A stretch of 44,546 nucleotides of DNA from an uncultured Burkholderiales bacterium (GTDB lineage Bacteria; Pseudomonadota; Gammaproteobacteria; Burkholderiales; Burkholderiaceae_C), in NCBI GenBank assembly GCA_903844825.1, contig CAIMVC010000166.1, positions 1 through 44,546 of the forward strand, written 5' to 3'. Shown here one piece after another: positions 32,553 to 40,919 of the stretch; position 1 is the first letter of the stretch, and each line of letters begins with the position of its first letter. The notes under the pieces are model-generated. The model searched no databases. It was not told the origin of the DNA and was given only the letters and a program-made list of their open reading frames with translations. A program made the translations under genes and the position numbers.

Positions 32553-35195
32553 TCACTGTCCAAGGGAGAAAAGCGCGGCCTTCACGATGCTTTGCGCGTC
32601 CACATGGAAGAACTCGCGCAGCGCGCCACGGGTATCGCTGCGGCCAAAGCCGTCGGTGCCCAGGGTGAGGTAGCGGCGACCCTCGGGAATCCAGGCGCGA
32701 ACGCTTTCTGGCAGGTTGCGCACGTAGTCAGTGGCAGCCACCACCGGCCCGCTCGATTGGGCCAGCTGCTGCGCCAGGAAGGGCTGGGCGGCGTCGGCTT
32801 GCCCATCAATGGCGGCGCGTTCGCTGGCGGCGCCGTCGCGGGCGAGTTCGCTCCAACTGGTGATGCTGTAGACCGTGCTCGCCACGCCCTGGGCGGCCAG
32901 CCGTTCGGCGGCCTTGATGACTTCGGTCAGGATGGCGCCCGAGCCAAGCAAGGTCACTTGCCGCTGGTCTGCGCCGCCATAACGTGCAAAGCGATAGCAG
33001 CCACGAATCACGTCCGCTTGCACGCCCTCGGGCAAGTCCAGATGGGCGTAGTTTTCGTTCATGAGGGTGATGTAATAAAAGACATCGCGCTGCTCGGTCA
33101 CCATCTCCTGCATGCCCTGAGCCATGATCACGGCCAATTCGCCGGCGAAGGCCGGGTCGTAGGCTTTGCAGTTGGGAATGGTCGCAGCCCACAGGTGGCT
33201 GCTGCCGTCCTGGTGCTGCAGGCCCTCGCCGCCCAAGGTGGTGCGGCCTGAGGTGGCGCCCAGCAAAAAACCGCGCGGTCGCTGGTCGGCAGCAGCCCAT
33301 ATCTGGTCGCCAACGCGCTGAAAACCAAACATTGAGTAGTAAATATAAAAAGGCAGCATGGCCAGGCCATGCACGCTGTAGGCCGTGGCCGCCGCGGTCC
33401 AACTGGCGATGGCACCGGCTTCGCTGATGCCTTCTTCCAGAATCTGACCGTCAAGCGCCTCGCGATAACTCAACACGGAGCCGATGTCCTCGGGTGCATA
33501 GCGTTGACCCACGCTCGAATAAATACCGACCTGCTTGAACAAATTGGCCATGCCGAAGGTGCGGGCCTCATCAGCAACGATGGGCACAATGCGCGGACCG
33601 AGCGAGGCGTGTTTGAGCAGGTTGCCCAGCATGCGCACGAAGGCCATGGTGGTGCTCATGTCCTTGCCGGCAGCCTTGAGCGCAAAGCTGGCATAGGTGT
33701 CGATCGCCGGCACCTCGGGCTGGTCGCAGCGCGTCTGGCGTGCGGGCAGGTAGCCACCCAGTTGCCGACGCTGGCGATGCAGGTACTGCATCTCGGCGCT
33801 GTCTTCGGCCGGCCTGAAAAACTCCAGGCGGGTCGCCTGCGCGTCTGACAAGGGCAGGTTAAATCGGTTGCGAAACTCCAGCAGATCGGCCTCGTCAAAC
33901 TTCTTTTGCGAGTGCGTGGTCATCTTGCCCTGCCCCGCCGCGCCCATGCCGTAGCCTTTTTTGGTATGCGCCAGAATGACCGTCGGCTGCCCCTTGTGCG
34001 CCGCTGCCGCGGCATAGGCCGCGTGCACTTTCACGATGTCGTGGCCGCCGCGCTTGAGGCGGTCGATCTGCTCGTCAGTCATGCCCTGCGCCAGCCGCGC
34101 CAGCTCGGGATTTTGGCCAAAGAAATGCTCGCGAATAAAACGCCCGTCGTTGGCGGCAAAGGTCTGCATCTGACCGTCGACCGTGGCGCCCAGGGCGTCG
34201 CGCAGGGCGCCCGTGTGGTCGCGGGCGAACAGGCCGTCCCAGTCACTGCCCCAGATCAGCTTGATGACATTCCAGCCCGCGCCAGCAAAGAGCTTTTCCA
34301 ACTCGTCAATGATGCGGCCATTGCCGCGCACCGGACCGTCGAGCCGCTGCAAATTGCAGTTGACCACCCACACCAGGTTGTCCAGACCCTCTCTGGCCGC
34401 CAGCGTCAGCGCACTCATGCTCTCGGGCTCGTCCATCTCGCCATCGCCAAACACGCCCCACACCTTGCGCGGGCTGCAGTCCTGCAGTTGTCGGTGCGTG
34501 AGGTAACGCATGAATCGCGCGTGATAAATCGAGCTGATGGGGCCAATACCCATGGAGCCGGTGGGAAACTGCCAGAAGTCGGGCATCAGATAGGGGTGCG
34601 GGTAACTCGGCAAACCCTGCACACCGGCCTTGTCGGCTCCGAGTTCCTGGCGGTAGTAGCCGAGTTCGCGCTCGCTCAGGCGACCTTCCAGATAGGCGCG
34701 GGCGTAGACCCCGGGCGCGCTATGAGGCTGAAAGAACACCAGGTCACCCCCATGGCCCGAAGAGGCGGGGCTGCGGGCATGAAAGAAATGGTTGAAGCCC
34801 ACCTCAAACAAGTCAGCCGCACTCGCGTAGCTGGCGATATGCCCTCCCAGATCGCCATAGGCCTGGTTGGCGCGCACCACCATGGCCAGCGCATTCCAGC
34901 GCATCAAAGAAGCCAGACGCTCCTCCATGGCCAGGTCGCCAGGAAACGAAGGCTGCTGGTCAACCGCAATGGTGTTGACGTAGGGCGTGTTGAGCTCGGG
35001 CCGCCAGTGCGTGCCCAGCGAGCGGGCTTGGGCCGCCAGCATGTCGAGCATCTGCCGCGCGCGGGCCGCACCGTCGGGGCCGCTTTGTACCAGCGCCGCA
35101 AATGCGGCCCGCCATTCGGCAGTTTCTTGCGGGTCGGGGTCATCTCCCAGAGATCTGGAGGACTGCAACAAGAGCGGGGAAATCGGAGCGTTCAT
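32553..35195 (-). CDS. aceE: Homodimeric 2-oxoacid (pyruvate) dehydrogenase E1 component, AceE/MdeB type
   Basis: The 880-residue thiamine-diphosphate enzyme has the AceE stretches TPYVNTIAVDQQPSFPGD, SSGHGGDLVFFQPHSAPG and the cofactor motif GDGEMDEPES...NCNLQRLDGPV. It decarboxylates pyruvate or a close 2-oxoacid and passes the acyl group to an E2 lipoyl protein. No E2 or E3 gene is in the window, unlike a housekeeping aceEF operon, and an Lrp-type regulator diverges from it, as mdeR accompanies mdeB (2-oxobutanoate dehydrogenase E1) in Pseudomonas. So a specialised 2-oxoacid role is likely. ATG 35195 was chosen because the family's N-terminus starts soon after; the frame is open 91 codons upstream, across the promoter region. 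Confidence 0.9.
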   Translation of the reverse strand: MNAPISPLLLQSSRSLGDDPDPQETAEWRAAFAALVQSGPDGAARARQMLDMLAAQARSLGTHWRPELNTPYVNTIAVDQQPSFPGDLAMEERLASLMRWNALAMVVRANQAYGDLGGHIASYASAADLFEVGFNHFFHARSPASSGHGGDLVFFQPHSAPGVYARAYLEGRLSERELGYYRQELGADKAGVQGLPSYPHPYLMPDFWQFPTGSMGIGPISSIYHARFMRYLTHRQLQDCSPRKVWGVFGDGEMDEPESMSALTLAAREGLDNLVWVVNCNLQRLDGPVRGNGRIIDELEKLFAGAGWNVIKLIWGSDWDGLFARDHTGALRDALGATVDGQMQTFAANDGRFIREHFFGQNPELARLAQGMTDEQIDRLKRGGHDIVKVHAAYAAAAAHKGQPTVILAHTKKGYGMGAAGQGKMTTHSQKKFDEADLLEFRNRFNLPLSDAQATRLEFFRPAEDSAEMQYLHRQRRQLGGYLPARQTRCDQPEVPAIDTYASFALKAAGKDMSTTMAFVRMLGNLLKHASLGPRIVPIVADEARTFGMANLFKQVGIYSSVGQRYAPEDIGSVLSYREALDGQILEEGISEAGAIASWTAAATAYSVHGLAMLPFYIYYSMFGFQRVGDQIWAAADQRPRGFLLGATSGRTTLGGEGLQHQDGSSHLWAATIPNCKAYDPAFAGELAVIMAQGMQEMVTEQRDVFYYITLMNENYAHLDLPEGVQADVIRGCYRFARYGGADQRQVTLLGSGAILTEVIKAAERLAAQGVASTVYSITSWSELARDGAASERAAIDGQADAAQPFLAQQLAQSSGPVVAATDYVRNLPESVRAWIPEGRRYLTLGTDGFGRSDTRGALREFFHVDAQSIVKAALFSLGQ

Positions 35196-35276
35196 GGCGG
35201 TCTGGCGAGGGTAAAGAACACGCTTGACTTTAGGCAATAACACCCCAAACAAACTGCTTTTATAAGACAGAATTGG

Positions 35277-35293
35277 TTTATTTGAAGCATAAA
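35277..35293. promoter_or_regulatory. Lrp-type operator candidate between the E1 and lrp genes
   Basis: TTTAT-N7-ATAAA (TTTATTTGAAGCATAAA) is an AT-rich dyad of the kind bound by Lrp/AsnC proteins. It is 30 bases before the regulator start in a 127-base divergent intergenic region. Confidence 0.4.
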
Positions 35294-35322
35294 ATTCCAA
35301 AAATAAAGGAAATTCAGCACAA

Positions 35323-35790
35323 ATGAAATTTGATCTTTTGGACCTGCGCCTGCTCGACGAACTCCAGCGCGATGGCGCCCTGAGCAATGTGGAGTTGGCC
35401 CGACGCGTGCACCTGTCGCCATCACCCTGCCTGGCCCGCGTCAAGGCCCTGGAGACGGCCGGCGTCATTGAGCGCTACGTGGCGCTGGTCAATGCGGGCA
35501 AGCTCGGCCTGGGACTGAATGTCTTCATCTCCATCAGCCTGAAAACACAAAGCAAGGAATCGCTGGCGGCCTTCGAAGGTCGCATCGCCGAGCATGATGA
35601 GGTGATGGAGTGCTACCTCATGACCGGTGACTCGGACTACCTGATTCGCGTGGCCGTGCCCGATATCGGGGCGCTGGAGCGCTTCATTTTGGAGCAACTC
35701 TCGCCCATCGAAGGGATCGAAAAAATTCGCTCGAGCTTTGCACTCAAGCAGGTCCGCTACAAAACGGCGCTGCCGCTGCCAAGGGTTTGA
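35323..35790 (+). CDS. Lrp/AsnC-family transcriptional regulator
   Basis: This 155-residue protein has the N-terminal helix-turn-helix (LLDELQRDGALSNVELARRVHLSPSPCLARVKALE), an interdomain linker and the RAM domain (about 65-145, with DEVMECYLMTGDSDYLIRVAV). RAM domains bind amino acids and set the oligomeric state. It diverges from the AceE-like gene and is followed by the glycine riboswitch and the dadA-like gene, so amino-acid or 2-oxoacid-responsive control of the E1 gene is the straightforward reading. Similarity in arrangement to mdeR-mdeB is noted, but no methionine gamma-lyase gene is present. Confidence 0.93.
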   Translation: MKFDLLDLRLLDELQRDGALSNVELARRVHLSPSPCLARVKALETAGVIERYVALVNAGKLGLGLNVFISISLKTQSKESLAAFEGRIAEHDEVMECYLMTGDSDYLIRVAVPDIGALERFILEQLSPIEGIEKIRSSFALKQVRYKTALPLPRV

Positions 35791-35907
35791 AGCGCGCGTT
35801 TTGAGCCGTTCCGGTCAGCGCTGATTTTTGTCTTGGTTGGCGCCGGCTTTTGCTTTACACTTTGGCTCGTTGATGACTTCCTGAAATACTGAAGCACAAC
35901 AGCACTT

Positions 35908-36090
35908 GATCGGGAGAGACTGGCCAGACGCCAGCGCCGAAGGAGCAACCGCCCCGGAAACTCTCAGGCAAAAGGACCGACCAAGCGCAACAACTCTGAA
36001 GAGTTGCCAGGATTCGTCTCCTGGCACACCGCAGGAGCAAGCGCACCAGCCCCGCTGGCGCGTGAATCTCTCAGGTTCCAAACAGAGGGG
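35908..36090 (+). ncRNA. Tandem glycine riboswitch
   Basis: Two glycine aptamers are visible. Aptamer 1 (about 35910-35980): TCGG/CCGA closing stem, GGGAGAG, a CTGGC-loop-GCCAG hairpin, GCCGAAGGAGCAA, and CTCTCAGGCAAAAGGACC. Aptamer 2 (about 35994-36087): CTCTG/CAGAG closing stem, GAAGAG in place of GGAGAG, a GCCAGGA/TCCTGGC hairpin, CCGCAGGAGCAAG, a long GCGC-rich stem, and CTCTCAGGTTCCAAACAG. A short hairpin region (36099-36115, GCGCA/TGCGC and GTGCG/CGCAC alternatives) precedes the gene and may be the switching element. It lies upstream of the dadA-like start at 36151. Confidence 0.95.
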
Positions 36091-36150
36091 GCGTGCGAAG
36101 CGCATGGTGCGCTACCGCACTCCACCCCTTTGACGTCTGGAGCCTTTTTC

Positions 36151-37422
36151 ATGAAATCAATCGCAGTTGTCGGTGGCGGCATCACCGGCGTGACCACCGC
36201 TTACGCCTTGGCCAAACGCGGCTTTGCCGTGACCCTGTTTGAAAAACACCGTTATGCCGCGATGGAAACATCGTTTGCCAACGGCGGACAACTATCGGCC
36301 TCCAATGCGGAAGTCTGGAACCACTGGAGCACCCTCCTGAAGGGGCTCAAGTGGATGCTCAAGAGCGATGCGCCGCTGCTGGTCAACCCCAAACCGAGCT
36401 GGCACAAACTGAGCTGGTTTGCCGAGTTCATTGGCAACTTGCCAAACTACCGTCAAAACACCATTGACACCACCCGACTGGCCATCGCGGCGCGCGAGCA
36501 CCTGTTTGCCTGGGCCGATGCAGAAGGGGTGGACTTCGACCTCAAGCAGCAAGGTATCTTGCACATTTACCGGGACAAAAAAGGCTTTGAGCATGCGGGC
36601 AAAGTCTCCGAACTGCTGGCCGCGGGCGGTCTGGATCGCCAGGCTGTCACTCCCGCTGAAATGCGCGCCATCGAGCCGACCCTGGCCGGCACGTACTACG
36701 GCGGCTACTACACGCCCAGCGACGCCACCGGCGACATCCACAAATTCACGGTGGGCATGGCGCAAGCCATTCAAACCCTGGGCGTTCGCTGCATCTACGG
36801 CCATGACGTCACACGGCTCTCGAGCGACGACAAGCAAGCCAGCGTGATCATTGGCGAAGGCGCGCAGCAGCAGGTCCACCGCTTCGACGCACTGGTGGTG
36901 TGTGCCGGCGTGGGTAGCCGCGACTTCGCCGCACAGTTGGGCGACCGGGTCAACATCTACCCCGTCAAGGGCTACTCCATCACGGTCAACCTGCCCGACG
37001 CCGCCAGCCAGCAGGCCGCACCCAACGTGAGCCTGCTCGACGACGAAACCAAACTCGTCACCAGCCGGCTTGGTCTGGACCGCTTCCGCGTGGCCGGCAC
37101 CGCCGAGTTCAATGGCTACAACAGGGACATCCGCGCCGACCGCATCAAGCCTCTGGTGGACTGGGTCAACAAGTGCTTCCCCGGCATCAACACCCGTCAG
37201 GTAGTGCCATGGGCCGGTCTGCGGCCCATGATGCCCAACATGCTGCCACGCGTGGGCAAGGGCCACCGGGCCAATGTGTTCTACAACACCGGCCATGGCC
37301 ACCTGGGCTGGACCTTGTCAGCCGTCACCGCCGACATGGTGGGTGCCGTGATTCAAGAGACCCTGGGCAAGCCTGAACGCAGCGTGGCGGCGCCCGTCGC
37401 CACGAAGCTGCAAGGCGCCTGA
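36151..37422 (+). CDS. dadA: FAD-dependent D-amino acid dehydrogenase (DadA family), glycine-riboswitch controlled
   Basis: The 423-residue flavoprotein has the N-terminal dinucleotide fold VVGGGITGVTTAYALAKRG, the DadA region SFANGGQLSASNAEVW, and a C-terminal half with GYSITVNLP, WAGLRPMMPNMLPRVG and FYNTGHGHLGWT. DadA enzymes oxidatively deaminate D-amino acids at the inner membrane. ATG 36151 follows GGAG by 8 bases; the frame extends upstream only into the riboswitch. A glycine riboswitch here suggests that glycine itself, or an amino acid competing with it, is the relevant substrate, so glycine oxidase/dehydrogenase activity is a reasonable alternative. There is no alanine racemase gene next to it. 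Confidence 0.9.
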   Translation: MKSIAVVGGGITGVTTAYALAKRGFAVTLFEKHRYAAMETSFANGGQLSASNAEVWNHWSTLLKGLKWMLKSDAPLLVNPKPSWHKLSWFAEFIGNLPNYRQNTIDTTRLAIAAREHLFAWADAEGVDFDLKQQGILHIYRDKKGFEHAGKVSELLAAGGLDRQAVTPAEMRAIEPTLAGTYYGGYYTPSDATGDIHKFTVGMAQAIQTLGVRCIYGHDVTRLSSDDKQASVIIGEGAQQQVHRFDALVVCAGVGSRDFAAQLGDRVNIYPVKGYSITVNLPDAASQQAAPNVSLLDDETKLVTSRLGLDRFRVAGTAEFNGYNRDIRADRIKPLVDWVNKCFPGINTRQVVPWAGLRPMMPNMLPRVGKGHRANVFYNTGHGHLGWTLSAVTADMVGAVIQETLGKPERSVAAPVATKLQGA

Positions 37423-37463
37423 CGCCGCAGGCAGGCGGACATCCGCCAATGGGCGGGATGAAC

Positions 37464-37499
37464 GCAAGAAGGCCGAGCGGCACGGGCTGAGCTTCTTGC
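37464..37499. repeat. 8-bp inverted repeat before ureD
   Basis: GCAAGAAG and CTTCTTGC are perfect arms around a 20-base GC-rich loop, 37 bases before the ureD start and 41 bases after the dadA-like stop. It could be a terminator for the upstream gene or a structured leader; no T-run follows. Confidence 0.35.
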
Positions 37500-37536
37500 C
37501 ACGGGGGCGGAAATTCAGCCCGTAAACTCTCTGCCC

Positions 37537-38367
37537 ATGACCTGGCACGCCTCCTTATCCCTGGACTACTCCCTCAGCGCGGGGCGCAGCGTAGTGCACT
37601 TTCGCCACCAGGGGCCGCTGCGCATCTTGCAAAGCCTCTACCCGGAGGGAGACGCGGTGTGCCACAACGTGCTGGTGCACCCACCCGGCGGTCTGGTGGG
37701 AGGCGACACGCTGGACATCGCGCTGAATGTGGCCACAGGCGCCCATGCGCTGGTGACTACACCCGGCGCGACACGCTTTTACCGCTCGCTCGGCGAACTC
37801 GCCTTGCAGCGTACGCTGCTCAAACTCGAAGCTGGCGCGCGCCTGGAATGGCTGCCCATGGAGGCGCTGTGCTACAGCGCCTGCCTGGCCGAAAACCACC
37901 TGACGATGGCGCTTGAGCCGGGCGCCGAGATGATGGGCTGGGATGTGACGGCGCTGGGCTTGCCAAACGCGCAGTTGCCCTTTGTGGACGGAAGTTTTTG
38001 CCAGCACATTGAAATGCCCGGTGTGTGGCTGGAACGCGCCCGCCTGAATGCCTCCGACGAGTTGCTGATGAACAGTGCCCTCGGGCTGGCGGGTCAGCGC
38101 TGCGTAGCCACCTTGTTTTTTGCCGCGGGCAGCAAATTGGACCGCGGGCGCCGCCAGGCTGCGCTGGACGTGGCCCGCGAGGTCTTGCAGGGCCACGCCC
38201 TGAGCGCCACGGCAGGCGTGACCAGCCCCGATGCCCAGGTGGTGGTGCTGCGGGTACTGGCGCCCCTGGTAGAGCCGGCCATGGGCTTGCTCAAAGAGGT
38301 CTGGCGGGCATGGCGACTGCACTTTTGGCAATTAGCGGCGCCGCATCCGCGCATCTGGGCGGCCTGA
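37537..38367 (+). CDS. ureD: Urease accessory protein UreD
   Basis: This 276-residue protein has UreD/UreH landmarks: VLVHPPGGLVGGDTLDI, TTPGATRFYRS, and LNASDELLMNSALG. UreD forms a scaffold with UreF and UreG that delivers nickel to apo-urease. Normally ureABC and ureEFG follow; here the next gene is slyD and no other urease gene is visible. The urtABCDE urea transporter lies nearby on the opposite strand, so the function is consistent, but the urease genes must be elsewhere or lost. The start ATG 37537 fits the conserved N-terminus (LSLDYSLSAGRSVVH). There is no sign of degradation. Confidence 0.92.
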   Translation: MTWHASLSLDYSLSAGRSVVHFRHQGPLRILQSLYPEGDAVCHNVLVHPPGGLVGGDTLDIALNVATGAHALVTTPGATRFYRSLGELALQRTLLKLEAGARLEWLPMEALCYSACLAENHLTMALEPGAEMMGWDVTALGLPNAQLPFVDGSFCQHIEMPGVWLERARLNASDELLMNSALGLAGQRCVATLFFAAGSKLDRGRRQAALDVAREVLQGHALSATAGVTSPDAQVVVLRVLAPLVEPAMGLLKEVWRAWRLHFWQLAAPHPRIWAA

Positions 38368-38486
38368 CGCCGCCGGGCCAGTACGGCGACAATGGCAGGC
38401 GCAAGTTCACCGCCCCTGCACCGCGTTCCGGCGGAGCCGGTCAAGGCCTCAGGCCTGTCCAGGCGCGGCTAGAACGGGACACACAC

Positions 38487-38523
38487 TTTTCAATTTACTT
38501 TTAAATTCACTTTCAAATTCATC
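38487..38523 (+). repeat. Three imperfect 12-bp AT-rich repeats before slyD
   Basis: TTTTCAATTTAC, TTTTAAATTCAC and TTTCAAATTCATC run in tandem up to the slyD start codon. No Shine-Dalgarno is present. They could be a translation-enhancing AU-rich leader or a binding array. The rest of 38368-38486 shows only GC-rich short hairpins. Confidence 0.5.
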
Positions 38524-39000
38524 ATGAAAATAGCCAAAGACACCGCCGTTACCCTGCGCTTTAAAGTCGCTGACAGCCTGGGCAAACTGATCGAAGATGC
38601 CAAGGAGCCGATGGTTTACCTGCATGGCGGCTACGGCAACACCCTGCCCAAGATTGAAGAAGCGCTTGAAGGCCAGGAAGCAGGTTTCAAGACCGTGCTG
38701 AACCTGTCAGCCCAGGACGCCTTTGGCGAGCGCGACGAGACGCTGATGCAAACCATCCCCAAGACGCAGTTCCCGCCCGGCGTGAAGATCGGGGGCCAGC
38801 TTGAAGGGCGCGGCGAAGATGGCCAGGCCCATGCCTTTACCGTGATGAAAATCAAGGGCGATACCGTGATCCTGGATGGCAACCACCCACTGGCCGGCAA
38901 GGCACTACGCTTTACCCTGGAAGTCACCGGTGTGCGCGCCGCATCGGCCGAAGAAATCGCCCACGGCCACGTGCATGGCGAACACGGCCACCACCATTGA
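38524..39000 (+). CDS. slyD: FKBP-type peptidyl-prolyl isomerase, SlyD-like
   Basis: The 158-residue protein has the SlyD two-domain layout: FKBP core (about 1-70 and 130-145), inserted chaperone flap (about 75-125) and the DGNHPLAGKALRFTLEVTGVR stretch. It ends in a histidine-rich tail (HGHVHGEHGHHH) that should bind nickel or zinc. SlyD helps nickel delivery to hydrogenase and possibly urease, so its place next to ureD is functionally suggestive. It has no recognisable ribosome-binding site, only AT-rich repeats. Cytosolic; no signal peptide. Confidence 0.93.
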   Translation: MKIAKDTAVTLRFKVADSLGKLIEDAKEPMVYLHGGYGNTLPKIEEALEGQEAGFKTVLNLSAQDAFGERDETLMQTIPKTQFPPGVKIGGQLEGRGEDGQAHAFTVMKIKGDTVILDGNHPLAGKALRFTLEVTGVRAASAEEIAHGHVHGEHGHHH

Positions 39001-39100
39001 GCGGCTGAGCAACTGAGCGGGCGTCAAAGATCCCAAAGGTCACTTCGCCTTTTCTGACTTGTCAAGGTCTGCTGCGGACTTTCACCTGTCGGCCGAGGCG

Positions 39101-39119
39101 CTGCCTGCTTCTTAGGCAG
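39101..39119. terminator. Hairpin between slyD and urtE
   Basis: CTGCCT and AGGCAG form a 6-bp stem with a 7-base loop in the 257-base space between convergent genes. No long T-run follows on either strand. Confidence 0.35.
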
Positions 39120-39155
39120 TCTGTTACAAGCCGCGCCAATTGGGGCTTGGCGGCT

Positions 39156-39176
39156 GTTGCCGGCAACTTATCCACA
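39156..39176 (+). other. 12-bp palindrome joined to a perfect DnaA box
   Basis: GTTGCCGGCAAC (perfect palindrome, 39156-39167) is followed at once by TTATCCACA (39168-39176), an exact DnaA-box consensus. There is only one box and no AT-rich unwinding region, so this is not an origin. It may be a DnaA titration or regulatory site. Confidence 0.4.
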
Positions 39177-39257
39177 GGGTGATGCACATGGGACGGGGGT
39201 AACTTGGGCACCATCTGGTGGCGTTTTTGCTCATCCATTGAAGCGCGCGCCACCCAT

Positions 39258-39950
39258 TTAGATCGACACCAGCTGCCGGATCCCCTTGGCCTGCATCTCA
39301 CTGCCTGGGCCACGGGCAATGAACTCGCCGCGCTCCATCACCAGGTAGTCGTCGGCAAGTTCCTCGGCAAAATCATAGTACTGCTCGACCAGCAAAATCG
39401 CCATGTCGCCACGGTCAGCCAGCATGCGAATGACGCGGCCTATGTCCTTGATGATGCTGGGCTGAATGCCTTCGGTGGGCTCATCGAGTATCAACAATTT
39501 GGGCTTGGCCGCCAGCGCACGCGCGATGGCCAGTTGCTGCTGCTGCCCGCCCGACAAATCGCCACCGCGGCGGCCGAGCATTTGCTTGAGCACCGGGAAA
39601 AGCTCAAACAATTCGGCGGGCACCGGCGTGCTGGCGCTTTTATAGGCCAGCCCCATGCGCAAGTTTTCCTCCACCGTCAGACGCGCAAAAATCTCACGCC
39701 CTTGCGGCACATAACCCATGCCCGCGCGAGCGCGCTCATAAGGCGTCGCCGCTTCAATGGATTTGCCGTCAAACTCGATGCTGCCGGTCTTGATCGGCAC
39801 CAGCCCCATGAGCGACTTGAGCAGCGTGGTCTTGCCCACACCATTGCGACCGAGCAGCACGGTGACGTTGCCGAGCCGGGTTTGCAAGCTCACGTCGCGC
39901 AGGATGTGGGAGCCGCCGTAGTACTGGTTGATATTTTTGACGTTCAGCAT
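39258..39950 (-). CDS. urtE: Urea ABC transporter ATPase UrtE
   Basis: The 230-residue ATPase is a LivF-type subunit with Walker A GRNGVGKTT, GYVPQGREIFARLTVEENLRMG, signature LSGGQQQQLAIARAL and Walker B LLILDEPTEGIQPSIIKDIG, the last typical of UrtE. It is the last of the urt genes, 84 bases after urtD. ATG 39950 has no strong ribosome site. It drives urea uptake with UrtD. Confidence 0.95.
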   Translation of the reverse strand: MLNVKNINQYYGGSHILRDVSLQTRLGNVTVLLGRNGVGKTTLLKSLMGLVPIKTGSIEFDGKSIEAATPYERARAGMGYVPQGREIFARLTVEENLRMGLAYKSASTPVPAELFELFPVLKQMLGRRGGDLSGGQQQQLAIARALAAKPKLLILDEPTEGIQPSIIKDIGRVIRMLADRGDMAILLVEQYYDFAEELADDYLVMERGEFIARGPGSEMQAKGIRQLVSI

Positions 39951-40034
39951 AAATTTTCGGGTGGGGCTTTGGCCCTTTGTCGCTCTGGCGCTTTCACAGT
40001 ACGGCCTGGGATGAAATTTGAGAGTGCTGCAGTG

Positions 40035-40919
40035 TCAGCGGCCCAGGTAGACTTCAATCACACGCTCATCAGCCTGTACCTGATCCAGCGTGCCCTGCGC
40101 CAGCACCGAGCCGTCGCACAGCACGGTGACGATGTCCGAGATGGTGCGAATAAAACTCATGTCGTGCTCGACCACCATCAGCGAATGCTTGCCCTTGAGC
40201 GTTAAAAACAGCTCGGCCGTGCGGGCGGTTTCTTCGTCGGTCATGCCGGCCACGGGCTCATCAAGCAAGAGCAGCTTGGGGTCCTGCATCAGCAACATAC
40301 CGATTTCCAGCCACTGTTTTTGGCCATGGCTCAAGTTGCCGGCCAGGCGCGCCACGCTGTCAGCCAGATGGATGGTGAGCAATATTTCGGCCAGCCGGTC
40401 GCTCTGTCTGGAGTCGAGCTTGAAGAACATGCTGGCCTTCACGCCCTTGTTGGTCTTGAGCGCAAGCTCGAGATTTTCAAAGACGCTAAGGTGCTCAAAC
40501 ACCGTCGGCTTTTGAAACTTGCGACCAATGCCGAGCTGGGCAATTTCGGCTTCCTTGTGACGCAGCAAATCGATAGTGCTGCCAAAGAAAACCGTGCCCT
40601 CGTCCGGTCGGGTCTTGCCGGTGATGATGTCCATCATGGTGGTCTTGCCCGCACCATTGGGGCCGATGATGCAGCGCAACTCACCGGGCGCAATGTCCAA
40701 CGACAGTTTGTTGATGGCCTTGAAGCCGTCAAAGCTCACGCTCACGTCTTCGAGATACAAAATCCGCCCGTGGGTGGTGTCAACTTCGCCGTCCGCTTTG
40801 GCAATCCGGCCAATGCCGGCGCTGCGGCCGCCGGACTCCGTCTCAGCGCTGCGACTGGCCAGGGCGGCCATGCGCTGTTCGATGCGGCGTGCGCCCTGCT
40901 CGAGCAGATCGGGGGTCAT
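40035..40919 (-). CDS. urtD: Urea ABC transporter ATPase UrtD
   Basis: The 294-residue ATPase is LivG-like with an N-terminal extension of about 50 residues. It has Walker A GPNGAGKTT, GRKFQKPTVFEHLSVFENLELAL, the UrtD-type signature LSHGQKQWLEIGMLL, Walker B LLLLDEPVAGMT and VVEHDMSFIR. ATG 40919 overlaps the urtC TGA as ATGA, so the extended N-terminus appears real. It works with UrtE. Confidence 0.95.
   Translation of the reverse strand: MTPDLLEQGARRIEQRMAALASRSAETESGGRSAGIGRIAKADGEVDTTHGRILYLEDVSVSFDGFKAINKLSLDIAPGELRCIIGPNGAGKTTMMDIITGKTRPDEGTVFFGSTIDLLRHKEAEIAQLGIGRKFQKPTVFEHLSVFENLELALKTNKGVKASMFFKLDSRQSDRLAEILLTIHLADSVARLAGNLSHGQKQWLEIGMLLMQDPKLLLLDEPVAGMTDEETARTAELFLTLKGKHSLMVVEHDMSFIRTISDIVTVLCDGSVLAQGTLDQVQADERVIEVYLGR

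Noticed and set aside
36004..36150. Upstream extension of the dadA-like frame
   Set aside because: It would place coding sequence inside the glycine riboswitch; ATG 36151 has its own ribosome site and starts the FAD fold.
39168..39176. Replication origin
   Set aside because: Only one DnaA box, with no AT-rich region, dnaA/dnaN or iteron genes nearby.
39062..39319. 85-codon minus-strand frame downstream of urtE
   Set aside because: It overlaps the urtE 3' end out of frame and shows no similarity or ribosome site.
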